Assembly: GCA_033977485.1 (NCBI GenBank)
Contig: CM066989.1
Location: 36,148,595 to 36,212,594, forward strand
Origin: Hydrangea macrophylla
Lineage: Eukaryota > Streptophyta > Magnoliopsida > Cornales > Hydrangeaceae
Direction: 5' to 3'
Length of the DNA: 64,000 nt
Under the pieces are notes generated by a model. The model worked only from the letters and a program-made list of their open reading frames with translations. It had not been told where the DNA came from and made no database searches. The translations under genes and the position numbers were made by a program. Positions 45,491-56,341 of this stretch are shown here, piece by piece; positions within the stretch are counted from its first letter, which is position 1; the number at the start of each line of letters is the position of its first letter.

Positions 45491-46863
45491 ATGCCACCTA
45501 AATCCAATAAACACAAGACACCAGAGGGCTTCTCTACTCCGGCCTCAGCCCCTCCATCAGCTCTGGCCACTGCTCTTCAACCTGTTCTGGCCTCTACACC
45601 AGCACCTCGTCCCCCAGCTCAATTTCTGGACACTAAGCGACGGGACAGTTCAATAACTCCTTTGTTCACCACAAGATCATCATAGGTAAAACTCTTCACC
45701 CTGATTTCTTTACTTCTTATAGATTATGCATTGGTGCATTATTAGATGTCCTAGGATGGATTGATTTCCTCTCCATTTCTCAGCCTTACTACCCCACTCT
45801 TGTCCGCAAATTCTACACGAATTTGCATCCCTCGCCTCAGCACATTTCTTTTACTTCATTTGTTCGCGGGGTAAAATTCACAGTCACACCCGACTCTATA
45901 GTTCAAATCTTTGGTGTTCCAATGGGGAACATTCATCTCTACGAGGACAATAAATGGAATACAGGCAATGGGTTTGACCCATTAATTACCTGTCGTCTAA
46001 TTTGTGGGAACCCCGAATTGGTTGCCCCAATTAAACCCACTGCCTCCCAACTTACCTTTGAATTCCATTTACTTCACCATATCATTACCTATACAATCGT
46101 TCCTCATGTCGGTGGTCGCGACTATGTCTCCTATTATGATGTATTTATCCTATGGTGTATTCTTGCGGGAAAGAAATTCAATTTCACCTATCTCTTTTGC
46201 AAACACATTTGTGAAATGCGAAAGAAGTCTAAAGCCAGTTCTCTCCCTTTTGGCATGGCTCTCACCACCATCTTTAGTCACTTTATGGTCCCTCTTGATG
46301 ACAGTGATCGCCATGATCCCACAGTCCACAAGGCCTACTCTACCACCACTCTCTCGTTTATGGGATATAAGCTTGAAGGTGACAAGTTTGTCCCTAAAGC
46401 TCCCCGTCCTACTAGTGCTCCTTCATCTTCTGGTAGACCTCCCTCCACCTCTACTACCCCTACAAACACTGTTCCCATTGGTGCCACTGCTCAACCTTCT
46501 GATGCTCCCTCCATTTCCACTCCTCCCTCTACTAACATTCCACCTTCTTCAGCTCCTCCTCCCGCTGCTGATCTTTTAGAGCAGTTTACCATCATCACCG
46601 CTTTCATTGACTCCCTTTCCACTATTGTCACTTCACTGCACTCCACTCTATCCTTTAGTGTCTCCACACTCTCCTCTACTATTACTTCTCAGTTTGACAC
46701 ACTCTGCTCTGACATTTTAGAGATTGGCACTACTGTAGATGTTCTACGCACCACCTTTGCTGCCACTCAGGAGCTCGTGGATAGACGTTTATCAAAGATA
46801 CAGTCCAGTCTTGATGAAGCTCGATACACCATTCGGGTGATTAGGAGTTGGCTCGGGATTTGA
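45491..46863 (+). pseudogene. SIRE env-position ORF (single frameshift)
   Basis: Begins MPPKSNKHKTPEG, Pro/Ala-rich. A frame change near 45650 leads to a long open frame that continues to 46863. Residues after the shift contain LGWIDFLSISQPYYPTLVR and FVRGVKFTVTPDSI, resembling the plant retroelement 'putative plant transposon' domain. A Ser/Pro/Thr-rich linker (46390-46570) and a C-terminal helical, coiled-coil-like region follow. In SIRE/Maximus elements this third ORF is often called env-like because of position. I see no clear signal peptide or furin site, so envelope function is not supported by sequence alone. Confidence 0.7.
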
Positions 46864-47176
46864 CAGCCTTTTTTTATCTCTTTTTGATATAGGCTAAGCT
46901 TTATAAGCTTACATGGACATCTAAATAGATAGTTTTGGGTTTCGGGTTTCGTACAGGCTTACAAATTCTTTTTGTATCTATATAATCTCTTTTGTTTTTA
47001 AACTGTTTCTATGGATATTATAAGAAATTATCTGATTTGCAATATGAAGTTCTATTTGCCATTTATGCTTGTCTATGCATTCATGTTTGTATGATAGTTG
47101 TATCTACTATTGCTTTTCATTATGTTGGTATACTTGTCTGTTTGTGTACTAATCGTGGGAAGATGATGATACTTTT
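46864..47176 (+). other. SIRE 3' untranslated region up to the Tat insertion
   Basis: T-rich, no gene. It includes the TSD CTTTT (47172-47176) and resumes at 56065. Confidence 0.7.
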
Positions 47177-47814
47177 TGATGATGCCAAAAATTGGTAGGA
47201 GAGTTTTATGGGTAATTTAAAGAGAGAAAATGTGACACAATGAGTTGTATATGGTTCGGCCCCATTAACAAGGTGACCTACGTCCACGGTGGCGTCGGAG
47301 CGCTTTCACTATCAGATCACCGGCAGCGTTTGGTAAGCCAACAAAAATGACGACACTACCAGTAATCGGTCGGGTATATGCGTAATAGTGGTATGTCTTG
47401 CTATTCTTTAGGTTCAAAATGTGATCCCTTTCAATGTGGGCGAGTGGTCCCTTTTATAAGTGCAAGAGACCACCCTTACAAGGTAAGTTAGCAAATTAGG
47501 AAGCCCAATCTACTTATAATTGATTTACACAAATTATGGTAGTTTTCTAATCTGATTAGGAAACTACCGCTTTCGATAATCTTCTAGCTGATTCAGGAAA
47601 CTGCTTGAATGCTTGCAGGGTAAGCCACGAAATAGGCCCGTGTCATGACTACTGGGAGACGGGTCTGCTTTGTGAGCCTGAGCTGTGGCCCAGACCGGGC
47701 GGTCATAGGTCAAACAGCCCGGGGTGGCTCAATAACAGACGCCTAATCCAGATGACCTGGCATTATTTGTTGAGGTGGCAGTCAAGCATTGACCTGATAT
47801 TTTTGTACCTATTA
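47177..47814 (-). repeat. 3' LTR of the Tat element (left)
   Basis: 638 bp; plus strand starts TGATGATGCC and ends TACCTATTA. About 90% or better match to the right LTR by eye. Confidence 0.88.
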
Positions 47815-47817
47815 ATA

Positions 47818-47830
47818 GCCCCCCATTTTC
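47818..47830 (-). other. PPT of the Tat element
   Basis: Minus strand GAAAATGGGGGGC, four bases inside the left LTR. Confidence 0.8.
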
Positions 47831-48061
47831 AAAGCTGATGCGATGCTTCATCGAATAAGGATTGAAAATTAGTATTATTCTGAAAAACCGTTCGGGACGT
47901 TGGTCGGGACTTTACTCGGGACAACACCGGTCGTGTTGGTCATCCAGGGCCTGGACCGAGCAGTGACCCTAAAGGAGAAGGAGGCGGCCGTGTTGGCCTG
48001 GGTGGGGTAGAAGCGGAAGAAGAAGGACCCTGTTGAGGGCCAAAAATAGAAGAGGATCTCC

Positions 48062-48862
48062 TGAGGGATCGCTATCCGGGCAGACAAGGAAGCGGTCAGA
48101 ACCTCAACGCCCGGGGTAACCATCGCCGTGCCACCGAAGCTTCCCCTCACCGTCACAACGGTTGAGGTATCATTCCCTACTCTGGACGAATTGACACTCC
48201 CGGGACCACGTGTGGGATCATCTGTAATACCGGAGGTGGAGAGAGCGAACGCCCTCCGTAGGAGAGTCCGGCCCGGGCTACTGTAGAGTTAAGTAGACAA
48301 GTGTGTTCTGTTGGGTCCCGAGGCCATAATTGGTTGGCTTTACAGTGTCAGCCACATGGTAAGTTGCTCTATATACATATTGTATGTGCTACTTTTTTCT
48401 CTGCTCGGGATACTAATCCCCCATTTTCATGCAAGTTGGCTATATAGCGGCGGGGGCTGAGGCCTCATTGCCTGGGAAAGCCGAGAAGCTAACCACTGCT
48501 GAAGCTGCCTTGTCCATGGAGAAGGTGGCATGGGAGTCCTCCGACCATGCCCTCGTTGTGGGGGAGGAAAAAGCCAAGGCTTTGGCCCTGAAGCTAGAGG
48601 AAGCCCGTGAACCATCTCCACCGAGCGGGTTACCGGGAAGGTCGCAGAAGCCAAGGTAGCGGCTGCGGAGGCTGGGCAGGTGGCTGTCAAAAAGGACACG
48701 GCGGCTCTTACAGAGACCCTTTCTAAGCTCACCGCCGCTCGGGAAGTGGAGGTGAATGACGCAGAGGAAGAGTTTGAAGCAGGCTTCTTCAAGGGCTACT
48801 CTGACCTGACTGCGCGGGCTGCCGTCGACCACCCAGATTGGGACCTTTTGGGCTACTCCTAG
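48062..48862 (+). pseudogene. Antisense coiled-coil ORF (aORF) of the Tat element
   Basis: Plus strand, opposite to gag-pol. The first open piece (about 48067-48285) encodes a Pro/Val/Thr-rich stretch. The second starts near 48429 and has an Ala/Glu/Lys-rich, heptad-like region (EKLTTAEAALSMEKVAWESS, then EEKAKALALKLEEARE). After a frame change near 48615 it continues with AALTETLSKLTAAREVEVND and FFKGYSDLTARAAVDHPDWD, ending at 48862. The last part resembles the C-terminus of plant retroelement coiled-coil proteins linked to plant mobile domain-type ORFs. The function of such aORFs is unknown. Two or more breaks in this copy. Confidence 0.65.
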
Positions 48863-49598
48863 GCTGATTCTGAGTTCTGGAAGGAGTCATCCCATGCTGA
48901 TGAGGAGGTCACTATGAGGACGTACCAATCAAGGATGCCGAGACCAGCGATGACGTCGTGGAGGTTGACGACCTTTTGCTTTGTTTTGCTTCATGCTTGT
49001 TTTGTTTGTTTGTTTTTTTTGGGGGGTGGAAGCTACTACCACTACCCTCCCAAGCTTTGTACATACTTTGTATTTAATGAAAAAGGTCCTTCGAGGCCAC
49101 CTTTTGCATAAATTGTTTTGTATTCTGCGCTTGCCTTTGTGGTTGCCTGCGCCCGACCGGTTGTGAATCCTGTAGAAACCCTACCTTAGCAAAAGTTTAG
49201 GACAGTAACTGGTGGAGAACACTTGGTCTTCTGGGGACCTATTTTGAAGGTCCCGCTAGGTATAATGTAGGAGTTGGGTTCTGTTACTATCCCGGTCAGT
49301 TTCTCTGGGCATTGTAGGTACTCGGGACTGTCTGACGGTGGTATTACATGCTTAGTCTAGTGTCCTATTGAATGCTCAGTGTGATTTCCTATTTTGGTCT
49401 TGGGGTTAGGTACCGGTATCCACTCCTGCCCCCCAAACTATTGCTAAGGCGGGCGTTTGCTGAGGGATGGACCATAGGGAACCGACCTGGAACGTGGGTG
49501 GTTGCAGGGTCTTTTGGGGCTTGCCATCATCAGCCATGTAGGGGGGGTTTGCCCCCATCGTAGGTTGTGGACCTAAGTGAAGCCAGTGCCCCGAGTGT

Positions 49599-49715
49599 GA
49601 CCCCGAGGTCTCTTGAATTCCTAGGGATTGACTCCAAGGTCTTTTGAATGCCTAGGGTTTGACCCCGGGGTCTTTTGAATGCCTGGGGTTTGACCCCGAG
49701 GTCTTTTTGAATGAT
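49599..49715. repeat. 31-bp tandem repeat with GACCCCGGGGTC palindrome, ~3.6 copies
   Basis: GAC(C/T)CC starts at 49599, 49630, 49661 and 49692, exactly 31 bp apart. Each unit has a GACCCCGAGGTC or GACCCCGGGGTC near-perfect palindrome followed by (T)CTTTTGAATGCCTAGGG-like text. It lies between the aORF and the integrase end. Confidence 0.92.
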
Positions 49716-49889
49716 CAAACACAAGGAGAGACATTGCTGGGCGAAAAAGAAATTTTATTCATTATTAATACTGCTCGGGGAGAGCTACAAGTTTCCTACC
49801 CAATATTTCTTTGTGCTTTACTGAAAGTACTTGTGGAGGTGCTGCACATTCCAAGGATGAGAGAGGTCTTGCTCATCTAGAGTCTGTAG

Positions 49890-50760
49890 CTAATAAGTTC
49901 TCGGGCAGTTTACGTTGATGACCCTGTAGGGTCCTTCCTAGTTTGGGCCCAATTTTCCATGGTTCGGGACTTTTGTTGACTGATTTATAGCCTTGAGGAC
50001 CAACTCCCCCACTTGGAAATTGCGGTGCTTGATCTTGCTATTGTAGTACTGGGAGACTCTCTATTTCTAGGCTGCGACTTTCAGATACGTCTGATCCATT
50101 TTTTCTTCTATTAAATCAAGCTCTGCTCTAAGGGCTTCCCCGTTGCCTTGCTCGTTGAAATTCGTCACTCGATAAGTGGGTAACCCGAGCTCCATTGGGA
50201 CTACCACATCAAAGCCGTAAGTAAGTGAGAATGGTGTCTCACCTGTTATCGCTCGGGGGGTAGTTCGATATGCCCACAGGAGGGTTGGTAGTTCCTCTGC
50301 CCAAAGACCTTTGGCAATTCGAGCCTAGTTTTAATTGATTGCAATATTGTTTAGTTTGTCACCTCGACCTGGCCATTGGCTTGGGGATGCTTGGGAGAAG
50401 AATAGTGATTCGATATCCTATAGCCCGAGTAGAATTGTCTAAACACTGGGGTATCGAATTGCCCACCGTTGTCGCTGATCAGAACCGAGGGGATGCCGAA
50501 CCTTATAAGAATGTTTTTCTCAACAAAAATTTCCATCTTCTTTTCCGTAATTTTTGCCAAGGGCTCGGCCTCTGCCCACTTTGTGAAATAGTCAACAGTG
50601 ATGATGGCAAACTTAACTTGTCCTTTCCCCATCGGAAGGGGGACCAACAATACCGATACCCCACTGAGCGAACGGCCAGGGACTGAAGATTGGTGTCTGG
50701 AGTTTTCTCGGGTGGTTGACCAATGGTGAGTATCTCTGACACTTGTCATACCTATTAACA
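49890..50760 (-). pseudogene. Tat integrase, catalytic core and C-terminus (broken)
   Basis: The minus strand reads AIITVDYFTKWAEAEPL with the first catalytic Asp, VLISDNGGQFDTPVF with the second, and the HPQANGQVEVTN segment with the catalytic Glu. Past a stop, further frames give VVPMELGLPTYRV and a C-terminal VGELVLK segment near 49990. The zinc-binding part lies upstream at 50750-50930. Confidence 0.85.
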
Positions 50761-51540
50761 TACTCCTGGGAATCCCAGGCTATCGTCGGCCAATAGTAAC
50801 CTTGCAGTAGGGCCTTTCGAGAAAGTGCCTGGCCTCCTACATGGTTCCCGTACACTCCTCCGTGGATCTTATGCAATATTACCGAGACCTGTGCAGGGTG
50901 AGCATAGCAGAGATAGGGGATAGTGAACCCCCTTTTGTATAGGATACCATTAACGAGGTGGTACCTCACTGTCCGGTACTTTACATGCCGAGCTTCTTCT
51001 CTCTTGTCTGGTAGAGCACCGATGGTGAGGTAGGTCACGATCGGGTCCATCCAGCTAGGCCCTAAAGTGACTGGGTCGACCTCCATGCCTCCTGGGTTAG
51101 CCACGCTGGGCTCAGGCAGGTATTCCACCCTTATCCCGGCCAAATCAGACTCGGAAGATGAGGCAAGACGGGCTAACCGATTGGCCCTAGTGTTCTTGTC
51201 CCTCGAAATTTGTGTGATGGAAAATCCCTTGAGCTTCTTAGAGACCGTTCGGATGAATGTTAAGTAGGCCACCATGTTGTCTTCCCGGGCTTCATATTCT
51301 TGATTGACTTGGTTGACCACAAGCTGGGAGTCACTGTATCCCTGAACTTGCTGTGCACCGATTGAAGTATCCAACTGTAACCCAACCAGTAAGGCTTCAT
51401 ACTCGACCTCGTTATTGGAGGCCCAGAACCCGAATCGCAATACATACTCCAACTGGATCCTATCGGGTGTGGTCAAGATAATACCTTCCCCGCTACCCTA
51501 TTTGTTGGATGAACTGTCAATGTATAGAACCCAGGTCAGG
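50613..51540 (-). pseudogene. Tat RNase H and integrase zinc domain
   Basis: The minus-strand frame has an RNase H of the second (archaeal-like) type seen in Tat/Ogre elements: ASNNEVEYEALLVGLQ, then YSDSQLVVNQVNQEY and the ISRDKNTRANRLARLAS segment. It continues into the integrase HHCC region (HKIHGGVYGNHVGG, YVNRYDKCQRY, where the first Cys appears replaced). The frame shifts near 50640 into the catalytic core. Confidence 0.8.
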
Positions 51541-53139
51541 GTGTCAGGTTGTAGACCGGGCGGTGTGACTGGCGGTTCAAGCTCTTCGGTTGCCTCCTCT
51601 GGATAGGTGAATTCCACAAGAAAATCCGCCACTGATTGCCCCTTTATTGCCGTTCGGGGTCTATAAAAGTACCTCGAATTCTTCTAACTCCAATGCCCAT
51701 TTGACCAACCTCCCGGAAGTCTCTGGGCTGTTTAGGATCCGACGGAGAGGTTGGTCCGTGAGGACCACGATGACGTGGGCCTGGAAGTACAGATGGAGTC
51801 TTCGGGCAGAGGTGATCAGGGTAAAGGATAACTTCTCGATGTAGGAGTACCGACTTTCTACACCTTGTAGTGCTCTGTTGGTGTAGTAGACTGGGAATTA
51901 TATCCAGTGCACTTCTCGAATAAGTGCCGAGCTTACCGCTGAAGGAGACATCGCCAAATACAAGAACAACTCCTCCTTCGGTATGGGTGTGGAGAGTAGA
52001 GGGGGCGATGTCAGGTACTTCTTGAGTTCTTGGAATGCCTCATCGTACTCCTCTGACCACTGAAATGCCTTACGGAGGATCTTAAAAAATGGGAGGCATC
52101 GGTTGGTACCTCGGGAAACGAACTTGTTTAGTGCAGCTACCCGACCGGCCAAACTCTGTACTTCCTTGGTTGACCGGGATGACCGCATGTTGATAATTGC
52201 TTGAATCTTTTCGGGGCTCGCCTCAATTCCTCGCCTGCTGACCAAATGTCCCAAAAATTTCTCGAACGAGACTCCGATCGTGCACTTGGCCAGGTTCAAC
52301 CTCATCCGATACCTTCGTAGGATGCTGAAGGTCCTGGACAAGTGCTCGAGATGGTCTGACTCGTCTCGGCTTTTAACTAAGAGGTCATCAACGTATACAT
52401 CCATTGACTTGCCGATCAAGTCCTTGAATATGAAATTGACCTGGCATTGATACGTTGCCCTAGCATTTTTTAGGTCGAAAGGCATCACCTTGAAGCAATA
52501 CGTGCCTTATTCCGTGAGAAAGGAAGTCTTCTCCTCATTCCCAGGGCACATGCTGATCTGGTTGTACCCCAAGTAGGCGTCCATGAATAAAAGAAGGGAA
52601 TGACCTATCGTGGAGTCCATAAGGAGGACTATTCTAGGCAGCGGATAGCAGTCCTTGGAACAGGCCTTGTTTAAGTCGGTGAAATCTGTACACATCCTCC
52701 ACTTTCCGTTACTTTTCTTTACTAGTACGACGTTTGCCAACCCGTCGGGATAGTGGACTTTTCGGACGAACCTTGTCTTTAGGAGCTTTTTGATTTTCTC
52801 ACGTACTGTAGCCTGTCTTTTGGGGGCCATGCCCCTCCTCTTCTGTTTGACCGGTCGGGAGCTCGGATCAATGTTGAGATGGTGAGAGATAACCCGGTGG
52901 TCAATCCCCGACATGTCTTCATGGTACCAGGCAAAGATATCATGGTTCTTTCTCAAGAACTGGATCAATTTTTCCCTTCGACTCGGGTCTAGGAGAGTGC
53001 TGATGCTTATGGACCAGTCGGGGAGCGCTGGGTCTAGCGTCACCTCTTCTGACTCTTCTACCAGGCCTACTCCATCCTTCACGTTCCTGGGGTCCATTTC
53101 CTGAACGTTCAATGTTTCCACAATCACCCCTCTACACAA
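51541..53139 (-). pseudogene. Tat reverse transcriptase and adjoining RNase H (stops)
   Basis: Minus strand: SRPVKQKRRGMAPKRQATV, NVVLVKKSNGKWRMCTDFTD and LPRIVLLMDSTIGHSLL lead to a stop near 52505. Then MPFDLKNARATYQ, the catalytic YVDDLLVK (about 52370-52394), and FEKFLGHLVSRRGIEASPEK. The connection/first RNase H part (LFLYLAMSPSAVSSALI) runs to a stop at 51898. Motifs are well kept but at least two stops interrupt. Confidence 0.88.
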
Positions 53140-53640
53140 GGAACTAACATAGCAACTTTGAGTGGTTGACTGATCTCTACGCAGGCTTCCCGGGCCCCGG
53201 GGGTCGGGAACTTTACCACCAGGCCATAGGTAAACACAACCACTTTGGCTTTATTGAGCGTCAGCCTCCCAAGGATGATGTTGTATGCAGAGGGGGCCTC
53301 CACAACCACAAAGTTGTGAGTACGGAGACCTGCTGGGGGTAGTCCCCATGAGAATCGGGAACTCGATCATTCTGAGCGATTACGTGCTCGAACCATTGAA
53401 TCCGACCAAAGGAGTTGCAACTAGCCGGAGTCTATCCCGTGATATTTCTAGCTGGTCAAACGCCAAGGCAAAGAGGATATCAGAGGAATTGCTGGTGTCC
53501 ACCAATACCCTTTTCACCGTGTAGTTGGCTATGGAGATTGTCATGACCAGGGGGTTACCATGGGGGCAGTGACAGTCCCCTACGTTGTGAGACGAGAATG
53601 TTACCACATCGGTTAGTTGGGAGTTGGTGGATTGGATATG
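53124..53640 (-). pseudogene. Tat protease
   Basis: The minus strand reads VKRVLVDTSNSSDILF (catalytic Asp kept, the usual Gly replaced by Ser) and, in another frame, YNIILGRLTLNKAKVVVFTY, the protease C-terminal ILGR motif. A frame change lies between them at ~53380-53310. Confidence 0.78.
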
Positions 53641-55370
53641 CTAGACATCCGCTCGGGATACACGGGCATGCCTCTTCCTAGCTGACTGCGAATCCCCTCC
53701 GCCCGAGGTTCCTCGGGAGATCACATTGATTTGCCAGAGTGGTTGTGCCTGTTCGGGAGCTCGGTTATCCAACCTGGGTCGTCGGTCTGCCGTGACAAAC
53801 TCGGTGAGGTGGCCCTGTTCTATTAGTCTTTCGATGGCCATTTTGAGTTTAAAACAATCTTCTGTGTCTTGGCCATGGTCCTTATGATACTGGCAATATT
53901 TATCCCGGTTTCTCTTCCTGGGCGGACTCTTCAACTTTGCCGGTTGTTGGAGGAGCCTCTGGGTCTCGGCGTCGGCGGCGACCATGACTTCATAAATAGG
54001 CCGAGAGAGTGGCGTAAAGGTCATTGGAGCCTGGTCCTGACCACCCTTTCTGTTGATCCGGCTTTGGCTTCTTCCCCGAGCCCTTTTCAAAACTGTCTCG
54101 TTTTCGTTGGCCCTCAGAGACTTGTTTACCGCAAAGCTAGAATGCTTAGCCCTCAGGAATTCCTCAGTATTAATGTATTTCCCAACTCTCTCGGAGAGCT
54201 CCACCAGTGTTTCTAGTCGATCATTATGGAACGACGTGGCAACTTTGGTGTGTTGAACTCTCGAGCAGAAGGGCCATGATTGCGACCATCTCATTTAGGT
54301 TGTGGATCTGTAGCCTCTGTTGATTGAAATGGTCAACATAATCCTTTAGGGACTCCCCCTTGCGTTGCTTGACGGTCAGCAATTGGGTGTTCGGCTGTGA
54401 CCGGTCGAGCATTCCCACAAACTAGCCGATGAAGATCTTACTAAGCGTCTTGAAGTCGTCCACTGTTCAGGACTTGAGGGAGTGGAACCACTACACAGCT
54501 GGCTCTCTAAGGGTGCTGGGAAAGGCCAGGCATAGTAGCTCGTCAACGCTAGTTACCAGAGCCATCTGAGCCTTGTAAGATCTGACGTGATCGACTGGGT
54601 TTCCCGAGCCATCGTAGGAATTGAGATGTGGTTGCTTGAATTTCCTCGGGATGGGAAAACTGGTGATCCGAGCGGTGTAAGACGATTTGGTTTCGGTATT
54701 GGTGTGATCGCGACTTGCCTTGTGGCCATGCTTCTCAATTTGCTTTTACAGGTCCGCGATCTGGTCCTTGACGTCCGTCTGACCGGTCTTCTACTCTGTA
54801 TCCGAGTGATAGGTTGGGTCAGATGATGAGGCCTCTTCCTCAAAATGCATTATCTTCAGGGACTGGACACGGCCCCGACTCCGAGTAATCGTGTGCCTGA
54901 GATCCCCTCGACTCCTGGCCGGGGTATCTTTGGCCAGTTCCCGGGCCTTTTGTCCGTGTCCATCCCTTTTGGCAGCTCGCCTGCTATTGATGATATCTCG
55001 GGCGTCCCCTATTCGGTGCGTGTAGTCTCGGGCGCATTGCTGGGTCAGTTCAGGAGCCTGGCTAAGCTCATCATTCTCGAGCCGTCCCCTAGCCGACGAG
55101 GACAATGGCTCAGTGTAGGCACGCCTTCGGGGTCTGATTTGCTCCCGATCAGGCACGCTCATCTCGGGCTGATCCTCGATCAATGGGAGCTTCTCCTGTC
55201 AGGCCAACAGTGCTTCGATCTATTGCTGGGTTCGCTGCTGGCCCTCCAAGAGTTGCGCAAGAGTCGTAGTAATCTACTCGGGGGTCATGGAGGCAGCCGG
55301 CTGCTCGGACTACGACTCCGCCTGACCCATCGAGGCAGCAGTCTTTTTCACTTTCTTCAGTGCCATGGCT
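53641..55370 (-). pseudogene. gag: Tat gag (broken)
   Basis: The start region near 55365 reads MALKKVKKTAASMGQAE, then a Gln/Arg-rich N-terminus to about 54790. The capsid-like part (about 54650-54220) includes YKAQMALVTS and ESLKDYVDHFNQQRLQI. A C-terminal CQYHKDHGQDTEDCFKLK (near 53860-53910) is the Tat-type CxxH...H...C motif, followed by IERLIEQGHLTEFV. Several stops and frame changes. Confidence 0.85.
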
Positions 55371-55410
55371 ACCAGCTAAAGATTTGTTTTCAGGAGAAAT
55401 CTATTGTTTC

Positions 55411-55425
55411 TCACAGACGGCGCCA
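55411..55425 (-). other. PBS of the Tat element
   Basis: Minus strand TGGCGCCGTCTGTGA, three bases from the right LTR. Sequence type common in Tat-lineage elements; tRNA identity not fixed here. Confidence 0.82.
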
Positions 55426-55428
55426 AGC

Positions 55429-56064
55429 TAATGATGTCGAAAATTGGTAGAAAAGTTTGTGGGTAATTTAGAGAGAGAAAATGTGACATAATGAGTTGTA
55501 TGTGGTTCGGCCCCGTTAACAAGGTGACCTACGTCCACGGTGGCGTCGGAGCGCTTTAATAATAGATCACTGGCGACATTTGGTAAGCCAACAAAGAGGG
55601 CGGCACTCCCAATAACCGGTCGGCTATATGCGTAATAGTGGTATGTCTTGCTATTCTTTAGGTTCAAAATGCGATCCCTTTCAATGGGGGTGAGTGGTCC
55701 CTTTTATAAGTGCAAGAGACCACCCTTACAAGGTAAGTTAGCATATTAAGAAGCCCAATCTAATTATAATTCATTTACACAAATTATGAGAGTTTCCTAA
55801 TCTGATTAGGAAACTAGCTCTTTCGATAATCTTCTTGCTGATTTAGGAAACTGCTTGGACACTTGCGGGGTAAGCCATGAAACAGGCCCGTGTCATGGCT
55901 ACTGGGAGACGGGCCTGCTTTGTGAGCCCGAGCTGTGGCCCAGACCGGGCGGTCATAGGTCAAACAGCCCGGGGTAGCTGAGTAACAGACGCCTACTCTA
56001 CATGACCTGGCATTTTTTGCTGAGGTGGCAGTGGGGCGTTGACCTGATATTTTTGTACCTATCA
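55429..56064 (-). repeat. 5' LTR of the Tat element (right)
   Basis: 636 bp, plus strand TAATGATGTCG...TACCTATCA. The first base pairs differ from the left copy (TA for TG), so the terminal dinucleotide is mutated on one side. Confidence 0.88.
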
Positions 56065-56341
56065 CTTTTTATTAAGTGATTTCCACCCCCCCACCCCATC
56101 CCGTCCATTAACTCACTCAAAGAGGGGGAGATTCTCTCCGCTCTAAGTATTTTTTGTTGATGACAAAAAGGAGAGAATATCCTGTTGCTTTTCCACTTGA
56201 ATTGATTGCCATTTATTATAAGAAGTTAACTTATATTTTCACATGTTCTTCAAAGTGCATCATTTATCTAAAATTGGACAATTCTGGTTATTCTTTTATC
56301 TCGGGCAACTACTAGTTTGTCATCATCAAAAAGGGGGAGAT
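56065..56341 (+). other. SIRE 3' region and polypurine tract(s)
   Basis: The main PPT AAAAAGGGGGAGA (56328-56340) abuts the 3' LTR. A second near-identical tract (AAGAGGGGGAGATT, 56120-56133) lies about 200 bp upstream. Confidence 0.85.

Larger units (their letters stand above)
47177..56064 (-). mobile_element. Tat-type Ty3/Gypsy element (minus strand), 8.9 kb, with antisense ORF
   Basis: LTRs 47177-47814 and 55429-56064, TSD CTTTT (47172-47176 and 56065-56069). The PBS next to the right LTR and the PPT next to the left LTR set the minus orientation. Minus-strand order is gag, protease, RT, RNase H, integrase, then a 2-kb non-pol tail holding an opposite-strand ORF. A tail after integrase plus an antisense ORF is a Tat-lineage trait (described in Retand, Grande and related elements). 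Multiple stops make it non-autonomous now. It inserted into the 3' UTR of the SIRE element. Confidence 0.9.

Noticed and set aside
46004..46579. 191-codon Leu/Pro-rich frame overlapping the SIRE third ORF
   Set aside because: Alternative frame of a pyrimidine-rich coding region; the other frame has the domain-like motifs.
47605..47838. 77-codon frame in the Tat left LTR
   Set aside because: Lies in the LTR and is not kept in the right LTR.
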